64,000 bases of DNA. Origin: Vampirovibrio chlorellavorus. GTDB lineage: Bacteria; Cyanobacteriota; Vampirovibrionia; Vampirovibrionales; Vampirovibrionaceae. This document shows, in pieces, positions 43,079 through 51,136 of this stretch. Every line of letters begins with the position of its first letter. Within the stretch, counting starts at the first letter, position 1. The position numbers and the translations under genes were made by a program. Location: NCBI GenBank assembly GCA_003149345.1, contig QFWI01000011.1, forward strand, positions 806,001-870,000. The letters are read 5' to 3'. The notes under the pieces were generated by a model. That model saw nothing but the letters and a program-made list of their open reading frames with translations, did no database searches and was not told where the DNA came from.

Positions 43079-43711
43079 TTACTGCACCCGGTTATTTTTG
43101 AGGGCCTCATTGATGGCCGCTTCGTTTTTGAGAAATTCAGGCAAGCTCATTTGGGCAATTTGCTGCCGAGAGAAACGAGGCGGTTCAGTGGGTAGTTGAC
43201 GTCTGGTGGCCGCTTCCATGTAAGGAGTTTGATTGGGGTAAGGATTTTGATTGGGATTGCTTGTGTTTTTTTCGGAGTCGGTAGCATTCAGTTTTTCTTT
43301 GAGGGTGTCCTGAAATTTTTGAGAGAAAATGGCCAAGCCCTTCTCTAACAGACTTTCCCACTGATCGGTTCCGCCATCTGGATCCTCACGCAGCAGGGTC
43401 ACCACTTCTTGCAAAATAAAGGGTTCAAACCGGGCAAATTCCGGTGATTTTTTTCGGAAACTGTTCAAAGCGCTTTTTAATTCCGCTTCTTCTTTCAGGT
43501 CGGCCAGATGGGATTTGGCGGCATCCTCCACAATCTGCTGAACGAAGGAAAACGGATCGCTGACAAACAGTTCCAGGGCTTGGTTGGGCGGGAGTGATTC
43601 GATGGAGGGAGGGGCCGGATTGGCTGGTGTTCGAGGTGCTTCTGTGTACCGATTGGCGGGAATTGGCGAATTGGGGCCCGCTTGGGGTGCCGACGATAAT
43701 GGTTGAGACAT
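43079..43711 (-). CDS. Phage scaffolding protein
   Basis: A 210-residue highly charged, helical protein. The first 50 residues are proline/alanine/serine-rich; the middle (FVQQIVEDAAKSHLADLKEE, SALNSFRKKSPEFARFEPF) and the C-terminal basic helix (LPEFLKNEAAINEALKNNR) fit internal scaffolds, whose C-terminal basic helix binds the coat. It is directly upstream of the capsid gene in transcription order, the usual position. GGAG precedes the ATG at five bases. Confidence 0.65.
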   Translation of the reverse strand: MSQPLSSAPQAGPNSPIPANRYTEAPRTPANPAPPSIESLPPNQALELFVSDPFSFVQQIVEDAAKSHLADLKEEAELKSALNSFRKKSPEFARFEPFILQEVVTLLREDPDGGTDQWESLLEKGLAIFSQKFQDTLKEKLNATDSEKNTSNPNQNPYPNQTPYMEAATRRQLPTEPPRFSRQQIAQMSLPEFLKNEAAINEALKNNRVQ

Positions 43712-43769
43712 GGCTTCTCCTTTTATAGATTGATTTGGTTATAGATTGATTTCGTTGCGTGGGGCTGGC

Positions 43770-44027
43770 TTAGTCCGTCTCCGGTTGCTTGCGAGACCAC
43801 TCCCGTTCGGCCTGCTGAATAGTCAACAGCGGCGTGGAGAATATTTCCTGAATCACTTGCGCCCGGATGGCCTCATACAGAAAGGCCTCTTTGGCATCGG
43901 TGTCGGTCACCCGGGTGCGCAATTCCGGGCGAAAACTACTTTGCAGCAGATCCCAACCGGGTTCCCGAATCAGATCCGTAAACAGGGTGGCTTTTTCACG
44001 CAGGCTGAGTTGCTTGTAGAGAGTCAT
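43770..44027 (-). CDS. Small phage-cassette protein between portal and scaffold
   Basis: An 85-residue mainly helical protein (MTLYKQLSLREKATLFTDL, AKEAFLYEAIRAQVIQEIF). Its ATG overlaps the portal stop (ATGA, 44024-44027), which implies translational coupling with the portal gene. The family is unknown; in podoviruses a small gene here may help capsid assembly. Confidence 0.55.
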   Translation of the reverse strand: MTLYKQLSLREKATLFTDLIREPGWDLLQSSFRPELRTRVTDTDAKEAFLYEAIRAQVIQEIFSTPLLTIQQAEREWSRKQPETD

Positions 44028-45775
44028 GCGGAGGCTCCGTTTTCTGCTTGAGGGGTGCTGATGAAAATATCGGTTTCGTCGGTGAAACCCAGGCGACGGT
44101 AAACTTTTTTGTATAAACTGAGCCAGTCCACCCGATCTCGCAGCGCCGCACTGTTTTCCACCAGTCGCAGGAAGGAGGTGATGGCGTTCAGCTCTTGCGC
44201 TTTGTTCAGTAATCCCCGTGAACCATCAATGCGGAACTGGCAGTGGCAGGTTTGCACCACCTCCGGCAGCAAGGTTTTGAACCGAACTTGACCGCCGGGC
44301 TGACTCACTCGTAGCTGTTCCGGTTGGTTGAGAAATTGTCGGGCATTCTCCAGCACCATTCTCAGGAATGGCTCCAGGGACGTGTGTTCCAGATGGGCCA
44401 GGCAGGAGGAGAATTTTTGGGTGCCGCCTTGCACCAAAGCGCTCACTTCGGTGGCCGTTCGGGATTGCCCCTGCTCGTTGCCGGTGAAGTATTTCAGGGC
44501 GCCGGTGGCCTCCTGAGCCTCCGCTTTGAGATCGGCGATTTCAGTGAAGGCCACCGTGAAATTATTCAGGTACTGAATGGGCTTGAGCGTGTCGTGGCTT
44601 TTCACCGGGATAAGCGCGCCAGGGCGGGTGACCACCGCATCGGGATCGAACACGTCATCGTTGATGAGATAGGTAAAAGGGTTGTTGATTGAGAGATTAA
44701 TCACATCCAGTTTTTGGTTGGTCAGGGTGTTGATGGCGTGTTGCAGACCCAGTGATTTTTCAATGGCCCCAATGCCGTAAATCTCGTTGGGCACCGGAAT
44801 GAAATTGGTAAAAACAAACGGCTTCATGCCCGAATCATAAGGGGTGGGCTCAAAGCGAATCACCGTGTCTCCATTGGCCACCACGCAAACATAGTTTTGG
44901 TAAAGCGTGTTGTCCACCGTAAAATCGCCCCAGGCTTCCAGCAGGGTAATTTTTTGGGCTGATTCCTCATGGGGGGCTTGCGGAGTTTCGGTGAGCCCAA
45001 AGGCCCGACGTTTGCTTTGCTTGTTGCTGTTCTCATCAGACAGGCGATTGGGGTGGTTTGGGTTTAGGTTTTCCAGATTGCGGTACGCTGGATTGTTTTT
45101 CAGGCTCAACCAATCCCGATCCACTTTGCGAATGACGTTGGCCCTTTCAAAATCGGGGGCATCGGGATCGATGAAGAAATCGAACATGTCCAGCGTTTCA
45201 AAGTCCGGGCCATGGTAGGTCACTTCTTCCCGGCTGACTTTTTGACTGCCCACGGTCACCCCAAACAGGGTGACGGGTTGCTGTACCTGCCGGTTTTGGG
45301 TGGCTTTTCGCCAGGGAACCGCGGCCACGGTGTTGCCGATGATGATGGCCTGTTTCAGGAAGAGGGCGTACTTTTCAATGAAGCTGGCGTCTTCCAGTTT
45401 ATTGCGGAGAAATTCCTCAATCAGGCTGGCCTGACTGTGGTTTTCCTCGGTTTTGCCAATGACCGAGAAAAAGCGTTCGTTGGCTGGAAACAGGGCATTC
45501 AGCAGATTGGAGTGAATGGCTTCCACCGCTTCGTACAAAACCGGACGAACCACCTGGCTGCGATCGTGTGGGTGGTTTTCCGCTTCGGCATAGAGAGAGG
45601 GCGTGTCGCATAGGTAGGCCTCCCAGCATTCCCGCCATTTTCGCTCCAGCCCGCTTCTGGATTGTTTCCAGTGCTGGTATTGCTTGTAAACCAGTCTGGC
45701 CAGCGCTTGCTGGCTCTCTTCCGATAATGCGGATAATTCCGGTCTGGTGGCGTTTGTGGCCATAGCGTCAGTCAT
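44024..45775 (-). CDS. Phage portal (head-tail connector) protein
   Basis: A 583-residue protein. Portal signatures include KWRECWEAYLCDTP near the N-terminus, VVRPVLYEAVEAIHSNLLNA, FDFFIDPDAPDFERANVI, and KYFTGNEQGQSRTATEVSAL in the wing/crown. The dodecameric portal forms the DNA entry vertex and partners the terminase motor. No terminase gene is next to it, which is unusual because terminase normally lies just upstream. The ribosome site GGAGGG is strong. Confidence 0.8.
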   Translation of the reverse strand: MTDAMATNATRPELSALSEESQQALARLVYKQYQHWKQSRSGLERKWRECWEAYLCDTPSLYAEAENHPHDRSQVVRPVLYEAVEAIHSNLLNALFPANERFFSVIGKTEENHSQASLIEEFLRNKLEDASFIEKYALFLKQAIIIGNTVAAVPWRKATQNRQVQQPVTLFGVTVGSQKVSREEVTYHGPDFETLDMFDFFIDPDAPDFERANVIRKVDRDWLSLKNNPAYRNLENLNPNHPNRLSDENSNKQSKRRAFGLTETPQAPHEESAQKITLLEAWGDFTVDNTLYQNYVCVVANGDTVIRFEPTPYDSGMKPFVFTNFIPVPNEIYGIGAIEKSLGLQHAINTLTNQKLDVINLSINNPFTYLINDDVFDPDAVVTRPGALIPVKSHDTLKPIQYLNNFTVAFTEIADLKAEAQEATGALKYFTGNEQGQSRTATEVSALVQGGTQKFSSCLAHLEHTSLEPFLRMVLENARQFLNQPEQLRVSQPGGQVRFKTLLPEVVQTCHCQFRIDGSRGLLNKAQELNAITSFLRLVENSAALRDRVDWLSLYKKVYRRLGFTDETDIFISTPQAENGASA

Positions 45776-46165
45776 AAGTTCCCTCCGTATTTGATGAATC
45801 AGGATTTATTAATCTGGGCGCAACAAAAAGCACCCCTAAAAGCTTGTTTGGCGAGTGAAAAGATTTTGGCTGACGCCTTTAAAAGGATGACTGTAAAAGA
45901 GGGAGGCGTGACAATACCCATCTCGAACCCGGCGTTCAGCAACTGCCAGGCACAAATAGCATGCACGAATACGCGCTATACGCAGCGCAAACTCAGCACG
46001 GCAGGCGATGCTCAGGGGCCAGTGGCCAGCATGCCTGAAATCAAACCGCCATCAACCCCGTGAGCACCCAGTCAATACAGTCCGTGCAAGGCGGTTGATG
46101 AGGATTATTATGCGCTGTGTCCAGGGATTATCCCAGCGAAGGAGATTTACGATTTTTGAGGCGGC
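45776..46165. other. Gap upstream of the portal gene, no terminase seen
   Basis: This 390-base stretch lies where a terminase gene would be expected. Frames on either strand are short: a 90-codon plus-strand frame at 45791 lacks a ribosome site and a coding look. A minus-strand 40-codon frame also has no support. I see no terminase motif and no tRNA; the stretch may be a remnant of deleted DNA. Confidence 0.45.
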
Positions 46166-46873
46166 TTAAAAGTCCTGTTTATCCAGCCTGATTTTCATAT
46201 CCCGATTTTGCAGGGTAACCGTTTCATCTTTTTTGGGGGCCGGTTTGGGTTCTGATTCGACTTCCGGCGCGTTTGCTTTTTCGACTTCTCCCAGGCTTTG
46301 TCGCCACCGGGACAACTCTTCGGTGTAAGCTCTGGCCCTGCTTTGTTTAAGCTGGGCTCGGATGGACTGTAAAGTGGGGCCGTTGGGCAAGGTCATGGAG
46401 GGATAAAACGTACTTAAATGCGTCACGGTGTCTTCAAAGGTGTCCGCTATAAAACTGTCCGTGATGCCTTGCAGAATGGCGTGGTCAACGGCCTGGCCGG
46501 TGTGTTGGCAAATGGCGAAATATTCCATGAAATGATCCACCACGGCAATTACCTGGGTCGCGACCAGGGTACGCTGCGCTTCAGGAAGCACGTACAAGCA
46601 GTTCATGGCATGGTGTATGCTTTCAATTTTGTCGTAGCTGCGGGCCTTGTTTTTGGCTTTGAACAGGCTGAGGACTTTTTCCGGCGGAAGTGACCTGGGG
46701 TTTTGCAGCAGTTGGCTGGCCTGGCAGTGTTTGTCGGCCAGTCGCGAGAGGATTGACCCCATTAGTGTTTTGTAGATGGCCGGAAAGCCTACAATCATTT
46801 CCACGCTGAGCGCGATGTCCTGTTCTGCTTCGTACCAGCGCGCTTTGGGTCTACTGTTTTCAGTGGGTTCCAT
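46166..46873 (-). CDS. Hypothetical protein at the upstream edge of the phage-like cassette
   Basis: A 235-residue mainly helical protein from the ATG at 46873, with AAAGG six bases upstream. Fragments are ARWYEAEQDIALSVEMIVGF, LYVLPEAQRTLVATQVIAVV and MTLPNGPTLQSIRAQLKQSR; the C-terminal 50 residues are charged and disordered (PEVESEPKPAPKKDETV). I recognise no family. It may be the first cassette gene or a host gene; strand and spacing favour the former. A 7-bp hairpin (46908-46931) lies in its leader. Confidence 0.55.
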   Translation of the reverse strand: MEPTENSRPKARWYEAEQDIALSVEMIVGFPAIYKTLMGSILSRLADKHCQASQLLQNPRSLPPEKVLSLFKAKNKARSYDKIESIHHAMNCLYVLPEAQRTLVATQVIAVVDHFMEYFAICQHTGQAVDHAILQGITDSFIADTFEDTVTHLSTFYPSMTLPNGPTLQSIRAQLKQSRARAYTEELSRWRQSLGEVEKANAPEVESEPKPAPKKDETVTLQNRDMKIRLDKQDF

Positions 46874-46978
46874 TTCAAACCTTTGTCTAAAAAGAATCGA
46901 TGGGAACAAGCCCCCTGAATGTCTGGGGCTTGGGTGTTGAATCAAGTCAGGTCACTATACTAACAAATTTTAGGGAAT

Positions 46979-48871
46979 TTATTTCTCAAGATGATAGCGA
47001 ACGGTGGTCACGACTTTGTTGCTCCGGTATCGCAACAGGGCTTTAATCATGATGGAGGTTTGGTTGTGTAGTAAATTGTGCCACCAGCTTTTGGTCACAA
47101 ATTCGGGCACGATGATGGTGACCAAGTCATGGACGTAACGCTCTTCCACTTCATCGATATATTCCAACAGGGGCTCGCTGATGGAACGGTAGGGGGACTT
47201 GAGAATGGTCAGCGGAATACCGCAACCCCAGGCCTCCCAGGCTTTTTTCAGGCGTTCCGTGGCGGCGGGGTTCAGTTCCACATGCACGGCCTCCACCCGA
47301 TCCGAGATTGTTTTGGCGTATTCCAGCGCGGGGATAGTTCCCCGGTGCAGGGAGGACACCAGAACCAGAACAGTATGCTCAATGGCCGTGGGACAGTAGC
47401 CACTGTCCGGCAAAGCCAGTTGTTTTCCGATGGATTCATAATGGTGGTGTATTTTTCGGAAAATGAAGATGACAACGGGCATGGCCACCAGCACAATCCA
47501 GGCCCCTTCGCTGAATTTTTCAAAGGCCAGAATCAGGGTCACAATGCCTGTGGCCAGGGCGCCGATGGTATTGATCAACGCTTTTCGTTGCCAGCCGGGC
47601 TGTTGCTCCGCTTTGTGATGGCCAATCATGCCCCACTGGGCCAGCGTAAAGGAGAGAAAGACCCCAATGGCGTACAGGGGCATCATTTTGTTGTAGTCGG
47701 CGTTGTAGGCAATAATCAGCAAAATGGCCAACACGCTTAAAATAACAATGCCGTTGCTGTAAACCAGCCGATCGCCCAGGTTCATCAGTTGCCTGGGCAG
47801 ATAGCCGTCTTGGGCCAGGATCATGCCCAGCCGGGGAAAGCCGTTAAAGCTAGTATTGGCGGCTAAAATCAGGATAAGGGCTGTAATAAACTGCACCACC
47901 AGATAAAACAGGCTACCGTGGCTGAAAACGCTGGCCGCAATTTGGGAGATCACGGTTTCATGGTGTGGATCCAGCTCTGGGGGTACAATGCCCGGCAAGG
48001 CGTAGGCTAGATAAGTTACCCCCAAGAAGATGGTGGCCAGCACCAGGCCCATGTAAACCATGGTGCGGCTGGCGTTCAGTTCAGCGGGCTCCTTAAAGGC
48101 TTGCACCCCGTTGGAAACGGCCTCAATCCCGGTTAAGGCGGCACATCCGTGGGAAAAGGCCCTCAACAACGCCGCCATTAAAACCAGTGGCGCCACGGTG
48201 CTGATTTGTTGACCCACCACGGCGATTTCCGGGGCGGACTCGACTTGTCCGGTCAGCACTTTGTAGACGCCGGTTCCGATGAGGGCCACCATAGAGAAGA
48301 TAAAAAAGAAGGCGGGAACGGCGAAGGCTTTACCGGACTCTTTGACCCCCCGTAGATTGAGGAGCATGATGATGGCGATCATAATGATGCTGAGCGAGAT
48401 GTTGTGTCCTTTGGGCAGCCACCCGGTGGAGACAATGTTGGCTACCCCGGAGGAAATGCTAACGGCGACCGTTAGAACGTAATCAATCAATAAGGCGGCT
48501 CCGGCGATTTGGCTGGCGTTTTTGCCCAGCCTGCTCTTGGAAACCTCATAGCTGCCGCCACCCATGGGATAGGCGTAAATCACCTCCCGGTAAGACATGA
48601 CCACAATAAACATCAGCAGGACAATGATGGCGGCAATGGGGATGGCTAGTAAGCCGTTGAAGGCGGATTGCTGAATCAGGTTCAGGCCCATTTGGGCGGA
48701 TAGCCCTGCCGCAAACAGGGCAATGATAATTTCCTCGGTGGCGTAGGCGGTGGAGGATAGGGCATCAGAGGCAAAAACAGCCAAACCAATGGGAATAGAC
48801 AAACGCTCGTGTCGTGCCCGGTGGGACGCCAGCGGGTTTCCCACAATAAATCGTTTTAGCCTGCTCCACAT
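46979..48871 (-). CDS. KimA-like potassium transporter (APC superfamily)
   Basis: A 630-residue protein with about twelve membrane helices and a cytosolic C-terminal domain (from about residue 470). N-terminal SIPIGLAVFASDALSSTAYA, EEIIIALF and YPMGGGSYEVSKSRLGKNAS are typical of the KimA/YdaO branch of APC transporters, proton-coupled high-affinity K+ importers in Bacillus. The C-terminal HTVLVLVSSLHRGTIPALEY part is the universal-stress-like domain of that branch. In Bacillus KimA is controlled by c-di-AMP; I see no c-di-AMP riboswitch in this leader. Some members of the same branch move amino acids, so the substrate is probable rather than certain. Divergent from phosphoglucomutase. Confidence 0.8.
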   Translation of the reverse strand: MWSRLKRFIVGNPLASHRARHERLSIPIGLAVFASDALSSTAYATEEIIIALFAAGLSAQMGLNLIQQSAFNGLLAIPIAAIIVLLMFIVVMSYREVIYAYPMGGGSYEVSKSRLGKNASQIAGAALLIDYVLTVAVSISSGVANIVSTGWLPKGHNISLSIIMIAIIMLLNLRGVKESGKAFAVPAFFFIFSMVALIGTGVYKVLTGQVESAPEIAVVGQQISTVAPLVLMAALLRAFSHGCAALTGIEAVSNGVQAFKEPAELNASRTMVYMGLVLATIFLGVTYLAYALPGIVPPELDPHHETVISQIAASVFSHGSLFYLVVQFITALILILAANTSFNGFPRLGMILAQDGYLPRQLMNLGDRLVYSNGIVILSVLAILLIIAYNADYNKMMPLYAIGVFLSFTLAQWGMIGHHKAEQQPGWQRKALINTIGALATGIVTLILAFEKFSEGAWIVLVAMPVVIFIFRKIHHHYESIGKQLALPDSGYCPTAIEHTVLVLVSSLHRGTIPALEYAKTISDRVEAVHVELNPAATERLKKAWEAWGCGIPLTILKSPYRSISEPLLEYIDEVEERYVHDLVTIIVPEFVTKSWWHNLLHNQTSIMIKALLRYRSNKVVTTVRYHLEK

Positions 48872-49071
48872 AATGATTCTCTATCTACTGCTTCAAGACA
48901 GACAGAATATACAGGTTTTTGCGGGGCTGGGCAATGCTTGGTGACGGGAATGCAATAAATCGATATAAAAAACTTGCGGAATACCGGGCGGAATGGCTTA
49001 ATGGAACGAGTGATTGGTGTTTGTTATTGTTGAATAACCACACTGTTTTGTTGTTTTGGGGAGTTTTGGTC

Positions 49072-50670
49072 ATGGCGTCAGCACCGGTTCAAAAAGTGTA
49101 TCGTTTTGGCACTTCTGGGTATCGTAACGATCAGGACGCGGCGTTTAACGAGTCGGTCATCCGGCAGATTACCAATGCCATCAGCGATTATCTGATTGGT
49201 GAGATTCAACGTCGGGGAAAGTTGCTGCCGGTTCTGATTGGTGGCGATACCCGGGAAAAAACCCGTCGCTTCATTCCGCTCATTGCCGACATTCTGAAGA
49301 ACAAGGGGTTGGATGTCTTTCGGGCCAGTACCGATTTGCCCTCGCCGGTTTTGGCCTATGCCGCCAAGTATTTTTCCCAGTTGAACCTGGGCTACGATGA
49401 AACCCTGGGGGCCATTTTGATGACGGCCAGTCACAATCCCTGGCCTTACGGGGGGTATAACTTTTTAACCCCCGATGCCGCCGTGATGCCTACCCCGGTT
49501 TCCCAGAAGTTTGAACTGTACCAAAGTGAGCCCTTGAACCTGATTCTGGATCGGGCCGCTTACGGTGTGGAAACACCGGCTCAAATTACGGAATTTGATC
49601 CTTACGAGCTTTACCGCCAGCATCTGAAGCAGGGCATCAAGATTGACTATAAAAAGATCAAGGACAGTGGCCTGAAGATTTTCTACGATCCTTTATACGC
49701 CACGGGTCGACGTTACTTGCCCCGCTTGTTGAAGGATGAGGGCATTGAGACTGTGGTGATTCACGACACGGATCAGTTGCCCGCAGGCTATACCGGCATG
49801 CCGGAACCGACGGGGAGCAATCTTACCGAGTTGAGCGCAATGATGAAAGACGATGCGGCTGCCCTGAAAATCGGCCTGGCCAATGATGGGGACGCCGATC
49901 GCTTTGGGGTACTGGATGAATCGGGTCGATACCTGAATTCCAATGAGGTGTTGACCCTGATTGTTTATCACCTACTGAAAAACCGGGGTGAGAAAGGCGT
50001 CATTGTCCGTTCTCAGGCCACCACGCACTTGCTGGATGCACTGGCGGCCAAGGCGGGTCTATCGGTGGTGCAGACTCCGGTCGGTTACAAGTACATCGCT
50101 GAAGAATTCATTGAGCATGAGGAAAAAGGCGAGCAGCAGGTGCTGATTGGGGGAGAAAGCTCCGGCGGCATTAGCGTGATTGGCCATATTCCAGAAAAGG
50201 ACGGCATTCTGGCCAATCTGTTGGCGGCGGAAATTGTGGCCACGGAGGGCAAGCCGCTCAGCCAGATTTTGGCCCAGGTGCAGGCCTCGGTGGATCGACA
50301 GTTCGTGTTTCGGGAGCTGGGCGTCAAGACCGAGCATGGTCAGCAGATCATGAAGCATTTCCAGCAGTTGTTATCGCAGGAGGGTGAATTGGCCGGTTTG
50401 TCCATTGATGTCGCTCAATCCGTGGCCTCGGTGACCGCGCTGGAACGGAAATATGGCACCAAGGACGGGGCCAAGCTCTTTTTGAGCGATGGGAGCTGGC
50501 TATTGATTCGGGCCAGTGGAACGGAACCCATTGTTCGGGTGTATGTGGAAGGCGTAGCGCCTTCTCGGGATGAGGCTTTTTCCAAAACTCAAAAGCTGGT
50601 TGACGCCCTGACTCAACTTTTAGTCCATTCCTTTTCTGTTCCTGCTGGTAATATCAAGGAAAAACACTAG
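49072..50670 (+). CDS. Phosphoglucomutase (alpha-D-phosphohexomutase family)
   Basis: A 532-residue protein. It starts MASAPVQKVYRFGTSGYRND (GTSGxR motif), then the phosphoserine loop MTASHNPWPYGGYNF, the metal loop NDGDADRFGVLD, the sugar loop GGESSGGISV and the phosphate loop RASGTEPIVRVY. It interconverts glucose-1-phosphate and glucose-6-phosphate, linking glycogen breakdown (glgX here) to glycolysis and supplying sugar nucleotides. I use the ATG at 49072 with GGGGAG eight bases upstream; the frame to 48919 has no ribosome site. A strong hairpin follows at 50686-50722. Confidence 0.9.
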   Translation: MASAPVQKVYRFGTSGYRNDQDAAFNESVIRQITNAISDYLIGEIQRRGKLLPVLIGGDTREKTRRFIPLIADILKNKGLDVFRASTDLPSPVLAYAAKYFSQLNLGYDETLGAILMTASHNPWPYGGYNFLTPDAAVMPTPVSQKFELYQSEPLNLILDRAAYGVETPAQITEFDPYELYRQHLKQGIKIDYKKIKDSGLKIFYDPLYATGRRYLPRLLKDEGIETVVIHDTDQLPAGYTGMPEPTGSNLTELSAMMKDDAAALKIGLANDGDADRFGVLDESGRYLNSNEVLTLIVYHLLKNRGEKGVIVRSQATTHLLDALAAKAGLSVVQTPVGYKYIAEEFIEHEEKGEQQVLIGGESSGGISVIGHIPEKDGILANLLAAEIVATEGKPLSQILAQVQASVDRQFVFRELGVKTEHGQQIMKHFQQLLSQEGELAGLSIDVAQSVASVTALERKYGTKDGAKLFLSDGSWLLIRASGTEPIVRVYVEGVAPSRDEAFSKTQKLVDALTQLLVHSFSVPAGNIKEKH

Positions 50671-50685
50671 TTATTCCTGTTCCGG

Positions 50686-50722
50686 GCATCCGGCCTTCCC
50701 CTTGGATGGAGGTGCCGGATGC
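50686..50722 (+). terminator. Strong hairpin after phosphoglucomutase
   Basis: GCATCCGGC (50686-50694) and GCCGGATGC (50714-50722) form a perfect 9-bp stem. There is no T-run, so it may be a Rho-type or processing structure rather than a classical terminator. Confidence 0.5.
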
Positions 50723-50767
50723 GCGCTGGACTTGATGGATACTTGGTGGTAATTTAAATGTCTGCAT

Positions 50768-50841
50768 GTGCCCGTAGCTCAGTTGGATAGAGTGACGGTC
50801 TCCGAAGCCGTAGGTCGCGCGTTCGAGTCGCGCCGGGCACA
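50768..50841 (+). tRNA. tRNA-Arg (anticodon CCG)
   Basis: A cloverleaf of 74 bases: acceptor GTGCCCG/CGGGCAC, D-arm GCTC-AGTTGGATA-GAGT, anticodon arm with loop CTCCGAA (anticodon CCG, reading CGG), T-arm GCGCG-TTCGAGT-CGCGC, discriminator A. The 3' CCA is not encoded. All stems pair fully apart from ordinary G-T wobbles. Confidence 0.95.
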
Positions 50842-51136
50842 GTTTTCACCCCCTCATGTGGTGTCAAATGTCTTTGTGGTAGGACGGTTTCCCAATCCGG
50901 TATGCATTGTCCCAGGATGATCAACACGCCTTTCGGTCAGTGTTGTTTGAACAATGTAAATATCGATTTACGTTTGGGCTAAAGTCTAGGAATCTCTGAT
51001 TGTTTTCAGTACCCTACTGCATACATTTCCCCTTTTTGCTTGCATCCTTCAAGATGCCGCAACCCAGCATCATCAACAGTTTTAAACAGTTTTATCCATA
51101 TCTACTCACTGAATCGAAGGGAGAACAGCACATCTC
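50842..51136 (+). promoter_or_regulatory. Leader of the pyrophosphatase gene with two dyads
   Basis: Between the tRNA and the pump gene lie a hairpin CAACAC/GTGTTG (about 50921-50946) and a dyad GTAAAT-ATCG-ATTTAC (50956-50971). The second resembles the hairpin at 22661-22678 in its GTAAAT and CGATTTAC halves. No clear promoter pair is seen, and no other gene. Confidence 0.4.

Noticed and set aside
45791..46063. 90-codon plus-strand frame upstream of the portal gene
   Set aside because: No ribosome site, opposite strand to the cassette, and no recognisable motif; noted only as content of the gap.
46908..46931. Hairpin AAGCCCC/GGGGCTT as terminator of the KimA-like gene
   Set aside because: The stem is perfect but no T-run follows on the minus strand; mentioned only in the neighbouring gene entry.
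48872..49071. c-di-AMP (ydaO) riboswitch upstream of the KimA-like gene
   Set aside because: I looked for it because KimA is controlled this way in Bacillus, but none of the conserved motif is visible in the 200-base leader.
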